NCBI GenBank assembly: GCA_017430535.1
Contig: JAFRMR010000003.1
Location: forward strand, 496,001 to 560,000
Length of the DNA: 64,000 nucleotides
Direction of reading: 5' to 3'
From: Clostridia bacterium
Lineage (GTDB): Bacteria > Bacillota > Clostridia > Oscillospirales > Acutalibacteraceae
Shown: piece by piece, positions 35,888 to 46,104 of the stretch
Numbering within the stretch: the stretch's first letter is position 1
Layout: the number at the start of each line of letters is the position of its first letter
The notes under the pieces: model-generated
What the model saw: the letters and a program-made list of their open reading frames with translations, nothing else
Databases searched by the model: none
Told to the model about the DNA's origin: nothing
Program-made: the position numbers and the translations under genes

Positions 35888-36977
35888 AGATTCCGCCGCC
35901 TTCAATCATATTTATAAAGCAATCAAACAGATAGCCGCTGTCCTGAGGGCCGGGGGCGCTTTCGGGATGGTACTGAACGCTGAAAGCTCTTTCGCTTTCA
36001 CACATAACCCCTTCAATGGTGTCATCAAGCAGATTTATGTGGGTTACGGTAAGCGGTGTGTTTTTTACGCTTTCAGGTGAAACTGCATAGGAGTGGTTCT
36101 GTGAAGTGATTTCCGTTTTGCCGGTAATTATATTCTTAACGGGATGATTCCCGCCCCGGTGGCCGAATTTAAGCTTATAGGTTTCGGCTCCGCAGGCAAG
36201 TGACAGCACCTGATGCCCGAGGCAGATTCCGAATATGGGATATCTGCCGATAAGCTTCTTTACCGTCTGAATCAGCTCGCCTACATCCGTGGGGTCTCCG
36301 GGGCCGTTTGAAATAAACACACCATCGGGGTTGATGGCTTCAATCTCCGCTGCAGCCGTGTTCCAGGGTACGCTTGTTACGCTGCAGCCGCGAGCGTTCA
36401 GTGAGCGGATTATATTCTGCTTTATCCCGCAGTCAAAGGCGGCTATATGAAGCCGGTGATCCGGGACCTCAAATTCCCTGATATCCGTGTGGGAAACCCG
36501 GCTCACCGCATCGGTGGGCAGGGAAATACTTTTAAGCTTCTCGGCGCATACATCAGCCGGAGTATCCGCGCCGGTAATCAGCACTTTACAGCTTCCCCTG
36601 TCACGGATTCTCCTTGTTATCGCTCTTGTATCCACACCGCTTATACCGGCAATATCATATTTTTTCATCACATTGCCCAGGGTATCGGCGCTGCGGAAAT
36701 TTGATGGCTCATCGTTATACTCCCTGACTATAAGCGCCCCGATTGTGGGCCTGTCGGTTTCATAGTCATCAAGGGCCATACCGTAGTTGCCGATAAGGGG
36801 ATAGGTCATACATACCGCCTGATCGGTGTAGGACGGGTCACTGAGGATTTCCTGATAACCTACGGGAGATGTATTGAACACAAGCTCAAGCACCTTTTCG
36901 CTTCCGGAGCCGAAGGACCGGCCGTAGAAAGCCGTGCCGTCTTCAAAAACCAGTTTTTTGTTTTCATCCGTAATCAT
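35871..36977 (-). CDS. carA: Carbamoyl-phosphate synthase small (glutaminase) subunit
   Basis: A 368-residue class I glutamine amidotransferase: N-terminal CPSase small domain ([27 protein letters not shown]) and C-terminal GATase with nucleophile Cys in IFGICLGHQ and His in [14 protein letters not shown]. It provides ammonia to CarB, whose gene overlaps it by 17 bp. The ribosome site is weak (AAAGGGC). An inverted repeat precedes it. Confidence 0.97.
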   Translation of the reverse strand: MITDENKKLVFEDGTAFYGRSFGSGSEKVLELVFNTSPVGYQEILSDPSYTDQAVCMTYPLIGNYGMALDDYETDRPTIGALIVREYNDEPSNFRSADTLGNVMKKYDIAGISGVDTRAITRRIRDRGSCKVLITGADTPADVCAEKLKSISLPTDAVSRVSHTDIREFEVPDHRLHIAAFDCGIKQNIIRSLNARGCSVTSVPWNTAAAEIEAINPDGVFISNGPGDPTDVGELIQTVKKLIGRYPIFGICLGHQVLSLACGAETYKLKFGHRGGNHPVKNIITGKTEITSQNHSYAVSPESVKNTPLTVTHINLLDDTIEGVMCESERAFSVQYHPESAPGPQDSGYLFDCFINMIEGGGIYAKKN

Positions 36978-36995
36978 AATTTCTGCCCTTTCGGG

Positions 36996-37031
36996 GGAAA
37001 CCCGCAGAATAACTGAATCCTGCGGGTTTCC
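36996..37031 (-). terminator. 12-bp stem-loop between gdhA and carA
   Basis: A perfect 12-bp stem GGAAACCCGCAG/CTGCGGGTTTCC with a 12 nt loop lies 41 bp past the gdhA stop and 18 bp before the carA start. There is no good T-run, so it could be a weak terminator of gdhA or a leader hairpin of carA. No clear separate promoter for carA was seen. Confidence 0.5.
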
Positions 37032-37072
37032 GAAGTATTAAATGAGTCACAAAATGAGCGGAGATGTCTTAA

Positions 37073-38428
<1,356 letters not shown>

Positions 38429-38431
38429 TTA

Positions 38432-38487
38432 CCGGGATTTCCCGGAAATATAAAAAAGGCGCACTACCCCCTTGGTAATGCGCCTTT
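38432..38487 (-). promoter_or_regulatory. gdhA leader / ANTAR-gene terminator hairpins
   Basis: In the minus-strand transcript AAAGGCGCA pairs with UGCGCCUUU (38455-38487), with UUACC paired to GGUAG around a short AAGGG loop, followed by six U. A second small CCGGG/CCCGG hairpin (38432-38445) lies just before the gdhA ribosome site. The 5' arm is preceded by UG and reads CAAAGGCG, as in the leaders of glnA, the second glnA and asnB. No promoter is evident in the gap, so the hairpin may control read-through from the ANTAR gene into gdhA. Confidence 0.65.
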
Positions 38488-38498
38488 GCATTGTGAAT

Positions 38499-39080
38499 TC
38501 AATCTTCGCTGATTATGTTTTCGGCAATTTCTTTCCTTGTGTGCCGGGAATCCATAGCTTCCTTTTCAATATACCGGTGTGCTTCCGGCTCGGTCATCCT
38601 CATTTTTTCCATAAGGATGAACTTTGCCCTGCTCACAAGTTTGATCTCTTCAAGTTTGTCCTGAAGCTTCTGCGCTTTCTTCTCACCGTTGAGAAGCCGT
38701 GCGCTTGTTGCCGTTATAAGCTTGATTGCCGTATAAAAATCTTTTTGCGATACCGGCTTTGCTATGGTAAGCACACCGGCCGCTTCAACCTTTGCGCAGG
38801 TCAGGTCATATAAATCGCTCCTGGCCGTTATCATAACCCCGGAATGGGATGAGGCCGTTGCGTCAACGGCAAAGTCACTCCCGAATTCATCCGGCAGAGG
38901 TGGATCTATAATGAGGATATCATAAGGGCTCCTCAGCATTTTGCGCTTTGCCTCGCCGGCGCTCAGAGCTGAATCAACAGGCCTGTAAACAGAAGCGTCG
39001 AGCATAGCCGACAGCAAAGCGATATTATGCTTTTTGCCCGATACAATAAGCACACTGAAGCATCTTTTTGCAGGCGGCAT
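38499..39080 (-). CDS. ANTAR-domain response-regulator-like antiterminator
   Basis: A 193-residue protein. Residues about 8-125 resemble a receiver domain with the phospho-acceptor-type Asp in DILIIDPPLP, Thr in MITARSD and Lys in IAKPVS, but the acidic pair normally following beta-1 is replaced (VLIVSGKK). A coiled-coil linker leads to a C-terminal ANTAR domain at about 140-190 (DKLEEIKLVSRAKFILMEK...). ANTAR proteins bind paired hairpins in leader RNA and block terminators; clostridial NitR, next to glnA, is a known relative in role. Here it lies between gdhA and a second glnA. The start has GGGAG 7 nt upstream. Confidence 0.88.
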   Translation of the reverse strand: MPPAKRCFSVLIVSGKKHNIALLSAMLDASVYRPVDSALSAGEAKRKMLRSPYDILIIDPPLPDEFGSDFAVDATASSHSGVMITARSDLYDLTCAKVEAAGVLTIAKPVSQKDFYTAIKLITATSARLLNGEKKAQKLQDKLEEIKLVSRAKFILMEKMRMTEPEAHRYIEKEAMDSRHTRKEIAENIISED

Positions 39081-39125
39081 ACCCGTTCTCCCTTCCTCCG
39101 TAATTGAGCTTTTGCACTTAACTTA

Positions 39126-40334
39126 TCAGAGTGTGTAAGTGTCAATAACTCTCTGCGGTAAAATCTTCTTCACAAATTCGCTGCTTCTTGCAATGGCATT
39201 TGCCTCTTCAAGGCTGCCGGGCAGCGTATCTATGCCGCTTAAAATATCTTCAGTTGTGTTATACAGGTTAAGGTCGGTGGGGGTGGGGGCCTGCATCTTT
39301 GCATCTATACCCTCAATACCGGCGTAAATAAGCAGTGCGCAGGAAATATACGGGTTGGCAAGAGCATCGGGGGACCTGAGCTCCATTCTGCGCCGATCTC
39401 CGCTTCCGGCGGGAATTCTTATAAGCTGGGAGCGGTTTTCCTTTGACCAGGTGATGTATTTCGGAGCTTTCTTGACGCCCAGGCGTTTGTATGAATCCTC
39501 CGAAGGGTTGAGGAATGCGGTTATTTCTTTGATTCTGTTAATAACCCCGGCCATAAAACTCTCAAGGTAATCTTCGGAATCGCGGGATTTAACCGAAATA
39601 TTTATATGCACTCCGTTTCCGCTTTCATGGGGCAGAGGCTTCGGGGAAAAGTCCGCATAAAGCCCGTATTGCTCCGCAATGGTGGAAACCACCGATTTGA
39701 AAGTTACGGAATTATCCGCTGCAGAAAGTGCGTCGCTGTATTTGAAATCAATCTCGTGCTGACCGGGGCCCTCCTCGTGATGTGAACTCTCCGGGAGTAT
39801 GCCCATCTCGGAAAGGGTAAGGCAGATTTCGCGGCGGACATTCACGCCCCTGTCTTCCGGGGCAATATCCATATAACCGGCCCTGTCATGTACCTGTTTT
39901 GTGGGGTAGCCCTCCTCATCTGTTCTGAAAAGGTAAAACTCGTGCTCAGGCCCGAAATATACTTCAATCCCTTTGGATTCGGCATATTTTACCGCTTCCT
40001 TAAGCATATTTCTGCAATCCATTTCAAAAGGTCTGCCGTCAGGGTAGCGGATATCGCAATACATCCTCACAACGCTGCCCTGGGACGGACGCCAGGGAAG
40101 AACCGAAAGAGTGGAGGCATCCGGGAAAAGGAAAAGGTCGCTTTTTTCTTCGCTGCCGAAACCTTTTACGGCGGAGGCATCTATGGCTATTCCCGTTTCA
40201 AATGCACGGTCCAGTTCCGTTGTCATTATTGATATGTTTTTCTGCTTGCCGAATACATCGCAGAACGCGAGTCTGATAAATGTTACATCTTCCTGCTCAA
40301 TGTAGTCCCTGACATCCTGAATGGTAAGTTTCAT
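39126..40334 (-). CDS. Second glutamine synthetase (short GSI paralogue)
   Basis: A 402-residue GSI homologue, about 45 residues shorter than the glnA product at 29432. Active-site segments are kept: DASAVKGF, FGPEHEFYLF, GPGQHEIDF, GNGVHINIS, NRSQLIRIPAG and RMELRSPDALANPY. The shortening lies mainly in the middle loop after the His segment and in the C-terminus. It may be a functional isoenzyme or a sensor. ATG at 40334 has AAGGAG 9 nt upstream. It has its own promoter and leader hairpin and is followed by the ANTAR gene after 45 bp. Confidence 0.88.
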   Translation of the reverse strand: MKLTIQDVRDYIEQEDVTFIRLAFCDVFGKQKNISIMTTELDRAFETGIAIDASAVKGFGSEEKSDLFLFPDASTLSVLPWRPSQGSVVRMYCDIRYPDGRPFEMDCRNMLKEAVKYAESKGIEVYFGPEHEFYLFRTDEEGYPTKQVHDRAGYMDIAPEDRGVNVRREICLTLSEMGILPESSHHEEGPGQHEIDFKYSDALSAADNSVTFKSVVSTIAEQYGLYADFSPKPLPHESGNGVHINISVKSRDSEDYLESFMAGVINRIKEITAFLNPSEDSYKRLGVKKAPKYITWSKENRSQLIRIPAGSGDRRRMELRSPDALANPYISCALLIYAGIEGIDAKMQAPTPTDLNLYNTTEDILSGIDTLPGSLEEANAIARSSEFVKKILPQRVIDTYTL

Positions 40335-40357
40335 ATCATCCGGCTCCTTAAAAGATA

Positions 40358-40405
40358 AAAGGGCACCCATTGATTGCAAGAAGCCCGTAATCAATGAACG
40401 CCTTT
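40358..40405 (-). promoter_or_regulatory. Second glnA leader hairpin
   Basis: In the minus-strand transcript the 5' arm AAAGGCGUUCAUUGAUU pairs with the 3' arm AAUCAAUGGGUGCCCUUU, with one bulge and some G-U pairs, closing a 13 nt loop. It is followed by CCCUUUUAUCUUUU and then the ribosome site. The 5' arm begins only a few nucleotides from the predicted transcript start and again shows CAAAGGCG. Confidence 0.7.
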
Positions 40406-40416
40406 GTTCGTGTGAA

Positions 40417-40445
40417 ATTATATTCTTTTTTTTCCTTTAAGTCAA
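40417..40445 (-). promoter_or_regulatory. Second glnA promoter
   Basis: TTGACT (40440-40445) and TATAAT (40417-40422) lie on the minus strand with a 17-bp spacer. The predicted start is near 40410. It diverges from the asnB promoter about 115 bp away; between them (40446-40558) there is AT-rich DNA with a TCACC/GGTGA inverted repeat near 40532-40550 and no gene. Confidence 0.85.
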
Positions 40446-40558
40446 TGATTTTTATACTGCATTAACCGATTTCTTAACTTTGCACAAAAGAAACACAACT
40501 TTTGCAGGCCCGGATTGTAAAAATTGCAAAAATCACCGTATTCGGGTGAAATATACAC

Positions 40559-40587
40559 TTGACAATGAAATTTTGCGGTGTTAAAAT
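40559..40587 (+). promoter_or_regulatory. asnB promoter
   Basis: TTGACA (40559-40564) and TAAAAT (40582-40587) lie 17 bp apart. The predicted start near 40594 lies about six bases before the leader hairpin. The boxes are identical to those of glnA. Confidence 0.85.
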
Positions 40588-40599
40588 TGCAGCATATTA

Positions 40600-40639
40600 A
40601 GGCAAAGGTGCCCGTACCGGGTGCCTTTGCCTCTTTTTT
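40600..40639 (+). promoter_or_regulatory. asnB leader terminator hairpin
   Basis: AGGCAAAGG pairs with CCUUUGCCU, extended by U-G pairs and CCCG/CGGG around a UAC loop, then CU and six U. This is a strong intrinsic terminator right at the 5' end of the asnB transcript and 34 bp before the start codon. Full expression therefore needs an antitermination step or substantial read-through. The 5' arm shares CAAAGG with the three other nitrogen leaders. Confidence 0.8.
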
Positions 40640-40673
40640 ATTTTCAAATTATGCTTTCTGAGGAGGCGATAAT

Positions 40674-42251
40674 ATGTGCTCCGTAGTGGGATTGCTTTCA
40701 TACCCCGAGGATTATGAAGAGTTTAAAAAAGCATTCGAAAAAACAAAATCAAGGGGACCGGATGATACAAAAGTCATAAAAGCGGGCGACGGCCTTCTGG
40801 GCTTTCACCGCCTTGCCATAATGGACCTTGAATCAACCGGTATGCAGCCCTTTGAGCTGGGCGGCAATAAGCTTGTGTGCAACGGAGAAATATACGGCTT
40901 CCGCAAAATCAAAAAAGAGCTTGAAAAAGAATACTCTTTCACCAGTGATTCCGATTGCGAAATACTGCTGCCCATGTATGAAAAATACGGCTTTGATATG
41001 TTCGCGATGCTGGATGCGGAATATGCCCTTGTGATTTATGACGGCGAAAAAAACTGCCTGATTGCCGCGAGAGACCCGATTGGCATAAGGCCCCTGTTCT
41101 ATGCTTATGATAAAAACGGAAGCATAATGTTTGCCAGCGAAGCGAAAAACCTTGTGGGACTCAGCGATAAAATAATGCCCTTCCCTCCCGGTCACTACTA
41201 TGACGGCGAAAAATTCGTATGCTACAACGATATTGCAAAAGTTGACGAATACATTGACGGCAGCCTTGAAGAAATATGCGGCAACATTCACGACAAGCTG
41301 GTTGCAGGCATAGAAAAACGCCTTGATGCAGATGCTCCCGTAGGTTTCCTGCTCAGCGGCGGCCTTGACAGCTCCCTTGTGTGTGCCGTTTCCGCAAAAC
41401 TTCTGAGCAAGCCCATAAGAACCTTTGCAATAGGTATGAGCGAGGATGCCATTGACCTTAAATATGCAAAGGAAGTTGCGGAATATATAGGCAGCGACCA
41501 CAGGGAAATAATCATAACGGCAGACGATGTTATCGGCTCGCTTGAAGATGTTATAGCAGCCCTTGGTACATTTGATATAACCACCGTAAGGGCCAGTATG
41601 GGTATGTACCTTATATGCAAGGCGATTCACGAAACCACCGATGTAAGGGTACTGCTTACGGGTGAAATATCCGACGAGCTTTTCGGCTATAAATACACGG
41701 ATTTTGCCCCGGATGCCGAAGCATTCCAGAAAGAGGCGCAGAAGAGAATACGCGAGCTTTATATGTATGATGTTCTCAGGGCCGACAGATGTATTTCCGT
41801 TCACTCAATGGAGGCAAGGGTTCCCTTCGGCGACCTTGATTTTGTGAAATATGTAATGTCAATAAACCCCGAAAAGAAAATGAACATTTACAATAAAGGC
41901 AAATACCTTCTCCGCCACGCCTTTGAAGGCAACTATCTGCCGGAGAGCATCCTGATGCGCGAAAAGGCGGCTTTTTCCGATGCAGTGGGACATTCCATGG
42001 TGGATTACCTCAAAGAGTATGCGGAAAAGAAATATTCCGATGAAGAGTTTGAAATAAAGTCGGCAAAATACACTCACGCAAAGCCATTCACCAAAGAATC
42101 TCTGCTTTACAGAGAGATTTTTGAAAAGTATTACCCCGGTCAGGGCGAAATGATAAAAGATTTCTGGATGCCCAACAAAGACTGGGAAGGCTGCAATGTA
42201 AACGACCCCTCCGCCAGAGTTCTTTCAAACTACGGCGACAGCGGTAAATAA
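40674..42251 (+). CDS. asnB: Asparagine synthase (glutamine-hydrolysing)
   Basis: A 525-residue AsnB-type enzyme. Cys2 of MCSVVGLL is the class II glutaminase nucleophile; RGPDDTKV, VCNGEIYGF and RDPIGIRPLFY complete the glutaminase domain. The synthetase domain has the ATP-pyrophosphatase loop FLLSGGLDSSLV, LLTGEISDELFGY and HSMEARVPFGD. It makes asparagine from aspartate, glutamine and ATP. GAGGAGG precedes the ATG. It diverges from the second glnA and leads a small ORF and pyrG. Confidence 0.96.
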   Translation: MCSVVGLLSYPEDYEEFKKAFEKTKSRGPDDTKVIKAGDGLLGFHRLAIMDLESTGMQPFELGGNKLVCNGEIYGFRKIKKELEKEYSFTSDSDCEILLPMYEKYGFDMFAMLDAEYALVIYDGEKNCLIAARDPIGIRPLFYAYDKNGSIMFASEAKNLVGLSDKIMPFPPGHYYDGEKFVCYNDIAKVDEYIDGSLEEICGNIHDKLVAGIEKRLDADAPVGFLLSGGLDSSLVCAVSAKLLSKPIRTFAIGMSEDAIDLKYAKEVAEYIGSDHREIIITADDVIGSLEDVIAALGTFDITTVRASMGMYLICKAIHETTDVRVLLTGEISDELFGYKYTDFAPDAEAFQKEAQKRIRELYMYDVLRADRCISVHSMEARVPFGDLDFVKYVMSINPEKKMNIYNKGKYLLRHAFEGNYLPESILMREKAAFSDAVGHSMVDYLKEYAEKKYSDEEFEIKSAKYTHAKPFTKESLLYREIFEKYYPGQGEMIKDFWMPNKDWEGCNVNDPSARVLSNYGDSGK

Positions 42252-42268
42252 TAAAAGGAGAGAATAAT

Positions 42269-42412
42269 ATGGGAACAACATTTTTTTCTTACAGATGCAA
42301 TGCTGAATTCAGTATGAAAAAGCCGGATATTGAAATTGATGATTATGAAAGAGAAAAACAGCACGATGTTGACAGCGGCGATAATTTGGAAGGAAATGAA
42401 ACCTGCGAATAG
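42269..42412 (+). CDS. 47-residue protein of unknown function
   Basis: ATG at 42269 has an excellent ribosome site (AAAGGAGAG, 8 nt spacer) and encodes 47 residues ending CE-stop, 17 bp after asnB and 39 bp before pyrG. The product begins MGTTFFSYRCNAEF, is strongly acidic in its second half (DIEIDDYEREKQ, DVDSGDNLE) and has two Cys (10 and 46). There is no signal peptide or membrane helix. I do not recognise it. Its operon place suggests a role tied to asparagine synthase or CTP synthase, but this is inference. Confidence 0.65.
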   Translation: MGTTFFSYRCNAEFSMKKPDIEIDDYEREKQHDVDSGDNLEGNETCE

Positions 42413-42415
42413 TAA

Positions 42416-44050
<1,635 letters not shown>

Positions 44051-44072
44051 GCAGCCTCATAAGAAATAATTT

Positions 44073-44108
44073 AATCCCGCAAGTTACAAAAACTTGCGGG
44101 ATTTTGAT
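44073..44108 (+). terminator. Bidirectional terminator between pyrG and pilB
   Basis: A 13-bp perfect stem AATCCCGCAAGTT/AACTTGCGGGATT (44073-44103) with a 5 nt loop separates the convergent genes pyrG and pilB. T-rich flanks on both strands (ATTTTGATATTT forward, AAATTATTTCTT reverse) suit both directions. Confidence 0.85.
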
Positions 44109-44141
44109 ATTTGATATTGAATTTGAAAAGTGCAGGAAAAA

Positions 44142-45845
44142 TCAGGTTTCGAATGAAATCTTCATAAGCTCCTTGATGCTGGTGGTGCCCTCTATAACAT
44201 ACTTGGCACCGGCCATGTGCAGGGTATTCATGCCAGATTTAACGGCGGCCTCTTTGATATCATTGGTGGAGGCCTTGATGGTAATCATGTGCTTAAGATC
44301 CTGGGTAACCTGCATTATTTCGTAAACACCGGTTCGGCCGTAGAAGCCCGTATCGTTGCACATGGGGCAGCCGCAGGGCTCATAGATGGTGAGGGGCTGA
44401 TCCGCCGGATAGCGCAGGTAGTTCTTTTCATCCTCGGTGGCTTCTCTGGGCTTTTTGCAGTGAACGCAGAGCTTACGCACAAGACGCTGAGCGATAACAC
44501 CGATAAGAGAGTCCGCAAGAAGGAAGGACTCAAGGCCCATATCAAGAAGACGGGTAACGGTGGCCGCCGCTGAGTTGGTATGGAGGGTGGAAACGACCAA
44601 GTGACCGGTGATAGACGCCTGAACGGCGATGGAAGCGGTCTCAAGGTCACGAATCTCACCTATCATGATAATATCAGGGTCCTGACGGAGTATGGAACGA
44701 AGAGCCGCGGCGAAGGAAAGGCCGGCTTTGTTATTAACCTGAACCTGGTTAAGGCCGGAGATGTTGGCTTCGACGGGGTCTTCAACGGTGATTATATTAA
44801 CGCTCTCATCATTGAGCTCTGAAAGGGCGGTGTAAAGAGTGGTGGATTTACCTGAACCGGTGGGTCCGGTAACAAGGAAGATGCCGTTGGGGTTTGAAAT
44901 AATGTGGTCAAACACCTTGAGCTCATCTTCCCTCATACCCAGCTGGCCTTTGGTACGGGTAAGAGCAACGGTGGAGGCAATACGCATAACCACCTTTTCG
45001 CCGTAACAGGTGGGGAGCATGGATACACGGATATCATACTCGGAGCGGTCAACATTGATAGTGATACGGCCGTCCTGGGGTTTGCGCTTTTCGGCAATAT
45101 CCATACCGCCCATAATCTTAAGGCGGGTAACGATAACCGGCATAAGGGAGATATCATAAGTCATAACCTTGGTGAGCACGCCGTCTATACGGTAGCGGAC
45201 TACAACCTGGGTTTCGTGAGCATCTATATGAATATCCGATGCTCTGGAACGGACCGCCTGCTCAAAAATTGAGCGCACCAGCATAACGATGGGGGCGGAT
45301 TCCAGCTTATCGTCTTCCTCTTCCTTCTTTTCTTCCATCTCCGCTCTGCGGGCTTCTCTGTCCTTCTGGAACTGCTCGGCGGCGGACATTGCTTCATCGG
45401 AGCCGTAGTATTTATCAAGAAGGTGGTTTATTTCACTCTCTGTGGAAATACGGGGCTCTATCATACAGCCGGTGATTATGGAAATATCATCCATTGCCTG
45501 CATATCCAAAGGATTTGCCATGGCAAGAATCAGGGTGCTGTTATCTTCATCAAGATAGGAAATGGGGCACACATTATTGCGGCGCAGAACCTGACCGCTG
45601 ACAAGGCCTACGATATCCTGAGGAAGGGTAACCGCGCGAAGGCTCATATAGGGAACATTGAGCAGCTCGCCCTGGGCCATAGCCACATCCTCGGGGGAAG
45701 CAAGATTTTTTTCAACAAAAATATCTCTTAAAGGTGTGCCGTCATTTTCATTGATGGCAAGGGCCTGGTTATATTTGTCTTCGGTAATTTTACCGTTCTT
45801 TAAAAGTATATCGGCAAGGGTATTGCCGTCTCTGGTAAAAGCCAT
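44142..45845 (-). CDS. pilB: Type IV pilus assembly ATPase
   Basis: The 567-residue hexameric motor that drives pilus extension through PilC. It has an N-terminal GspE/MshEN-type domain (about 1-150), Walker A GPTGSGKSTT near 320, the Asp box ITVEDPVE, Walker B DIIMIGEIRD, the His box GHLVVSTLHT and the tetracysteine zinc site C-x2-C...C-x4-C (CVHC and CGCPMC). It has its own promoter and sits 34 kb from the other pilus genes, between convergent pyrG and the ftsEX operon. Confidence 0.96.
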   Translation of the reverse strand: MAFTRDGNTLADILLKNGKITEDKYNQALAINENDGTPLRDIFVEKNLASPEDVAMAQGELLNVPYMSLRAVTLPQDIVGLVSGQVLRRNNVCPISYLDEDNSTLILAMANPLDMQAMDDISIITGCMIEPRISTESEINHLLDKYYGSDEAMSAAEQFQKDREARRAEMEEKKEEEDDKLESAPIVMLVRSIFEQAVRSRASDIHIDAHETQVVVRYRIDGVLTKVMTYDISLMPVIVTRLKIMGGMDIAEKRKPQDGRITINVDRSEYDIRVSMLPTCYGEKVVMRIASTVALTRTKGQLGMREDELKVFDHIISNPNGIFLVTGPTGSGKSTTLYTALSELNDESVNIITVEDPVEANISGLNQVQVNNKAGLSFAAALRSILRQDPDIIMIGEIRDLETASIAVQASITGHLVVSTLHTNSAAATVTRLLDMGLESFLLADSLIGVIAQRLVRKLCVHCKKPREATEDEKNYLRYPADQPLTIYEPCGCPMCNDTGFYGRTGVYEIMQVTQDLKHMITIKASTNDIKEAAVKSGMNTLHMAGAKYVIEGTTSIKELMKISFET

Positions 45846-45879
45846 ATACCGGTTCCTTTCATAAAAAACTGTAATCTAT

Positions 45880-45908
45880 ATTATCCGCTATTTTTATTAT
45901 TATGTCAA
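45880..45908 (-). promoter_or_regulatory. pilB promoter
   Basis: TTGACA (45903-45908) and GATAAT (45880-45885) lie on the minus strand with a 17-bp spacer. The predicted start is near 45873, about 28 bp before the pilB ATG. Confidence 0.8.
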
Positions 45909-45962
45909 CGGAAAATGTGTAAATTTTCGTATGAATTTTTCGGCAAAAATGACCGAGGAAAT

Positions 45963-46047
45963 TAAGTAAGAAGTAAAAAGGAAGAAGGGACAAGTAATAA
46001 GTACGGGTCGCTACGCTCCGGTTGTATTATGCTCCGCATAACCTGTG
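45963..46047. repeat. Composite intergenic repeat module
   Basis: It shares GAAGAAGGGACAAGT, CGGGTCGCTACGCTCC and TTATGCTCCGCATA with the modules at 7961-8060 and 9134-9290 in the pilus locus. Here it lies upstream of pilB, so the same repeat family marks both halves of the split pilus system. It is non-coding. Confidence 0.7.
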
Positions 46048-46056
46048 ACCTGAAAA

Positions 46057-46086
46057 CAAAAAAGCCTGCAGGGAAGACCCTGCAGG
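46057..46086 (-). terminator. Terminator of ftsEX-envC-S41 operon
   Basis: On the minus strand CCTGCAGGG-TCTT-CCCTGCAGG is followed by C and six T. It lies 18 bp past the stop of the S41 homologue. Confidence 0.9.
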
Positions 46087-46104
46087 AAAATATAAATTAT
46101 TAAA

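Noticed and set aside
40833..41804. 323-codon open frame antisense to asnB
   Set aside because: It lies wholly opposite the well-supported asnB gene, has no ribosome site and its composition mirrors the complementary codons.
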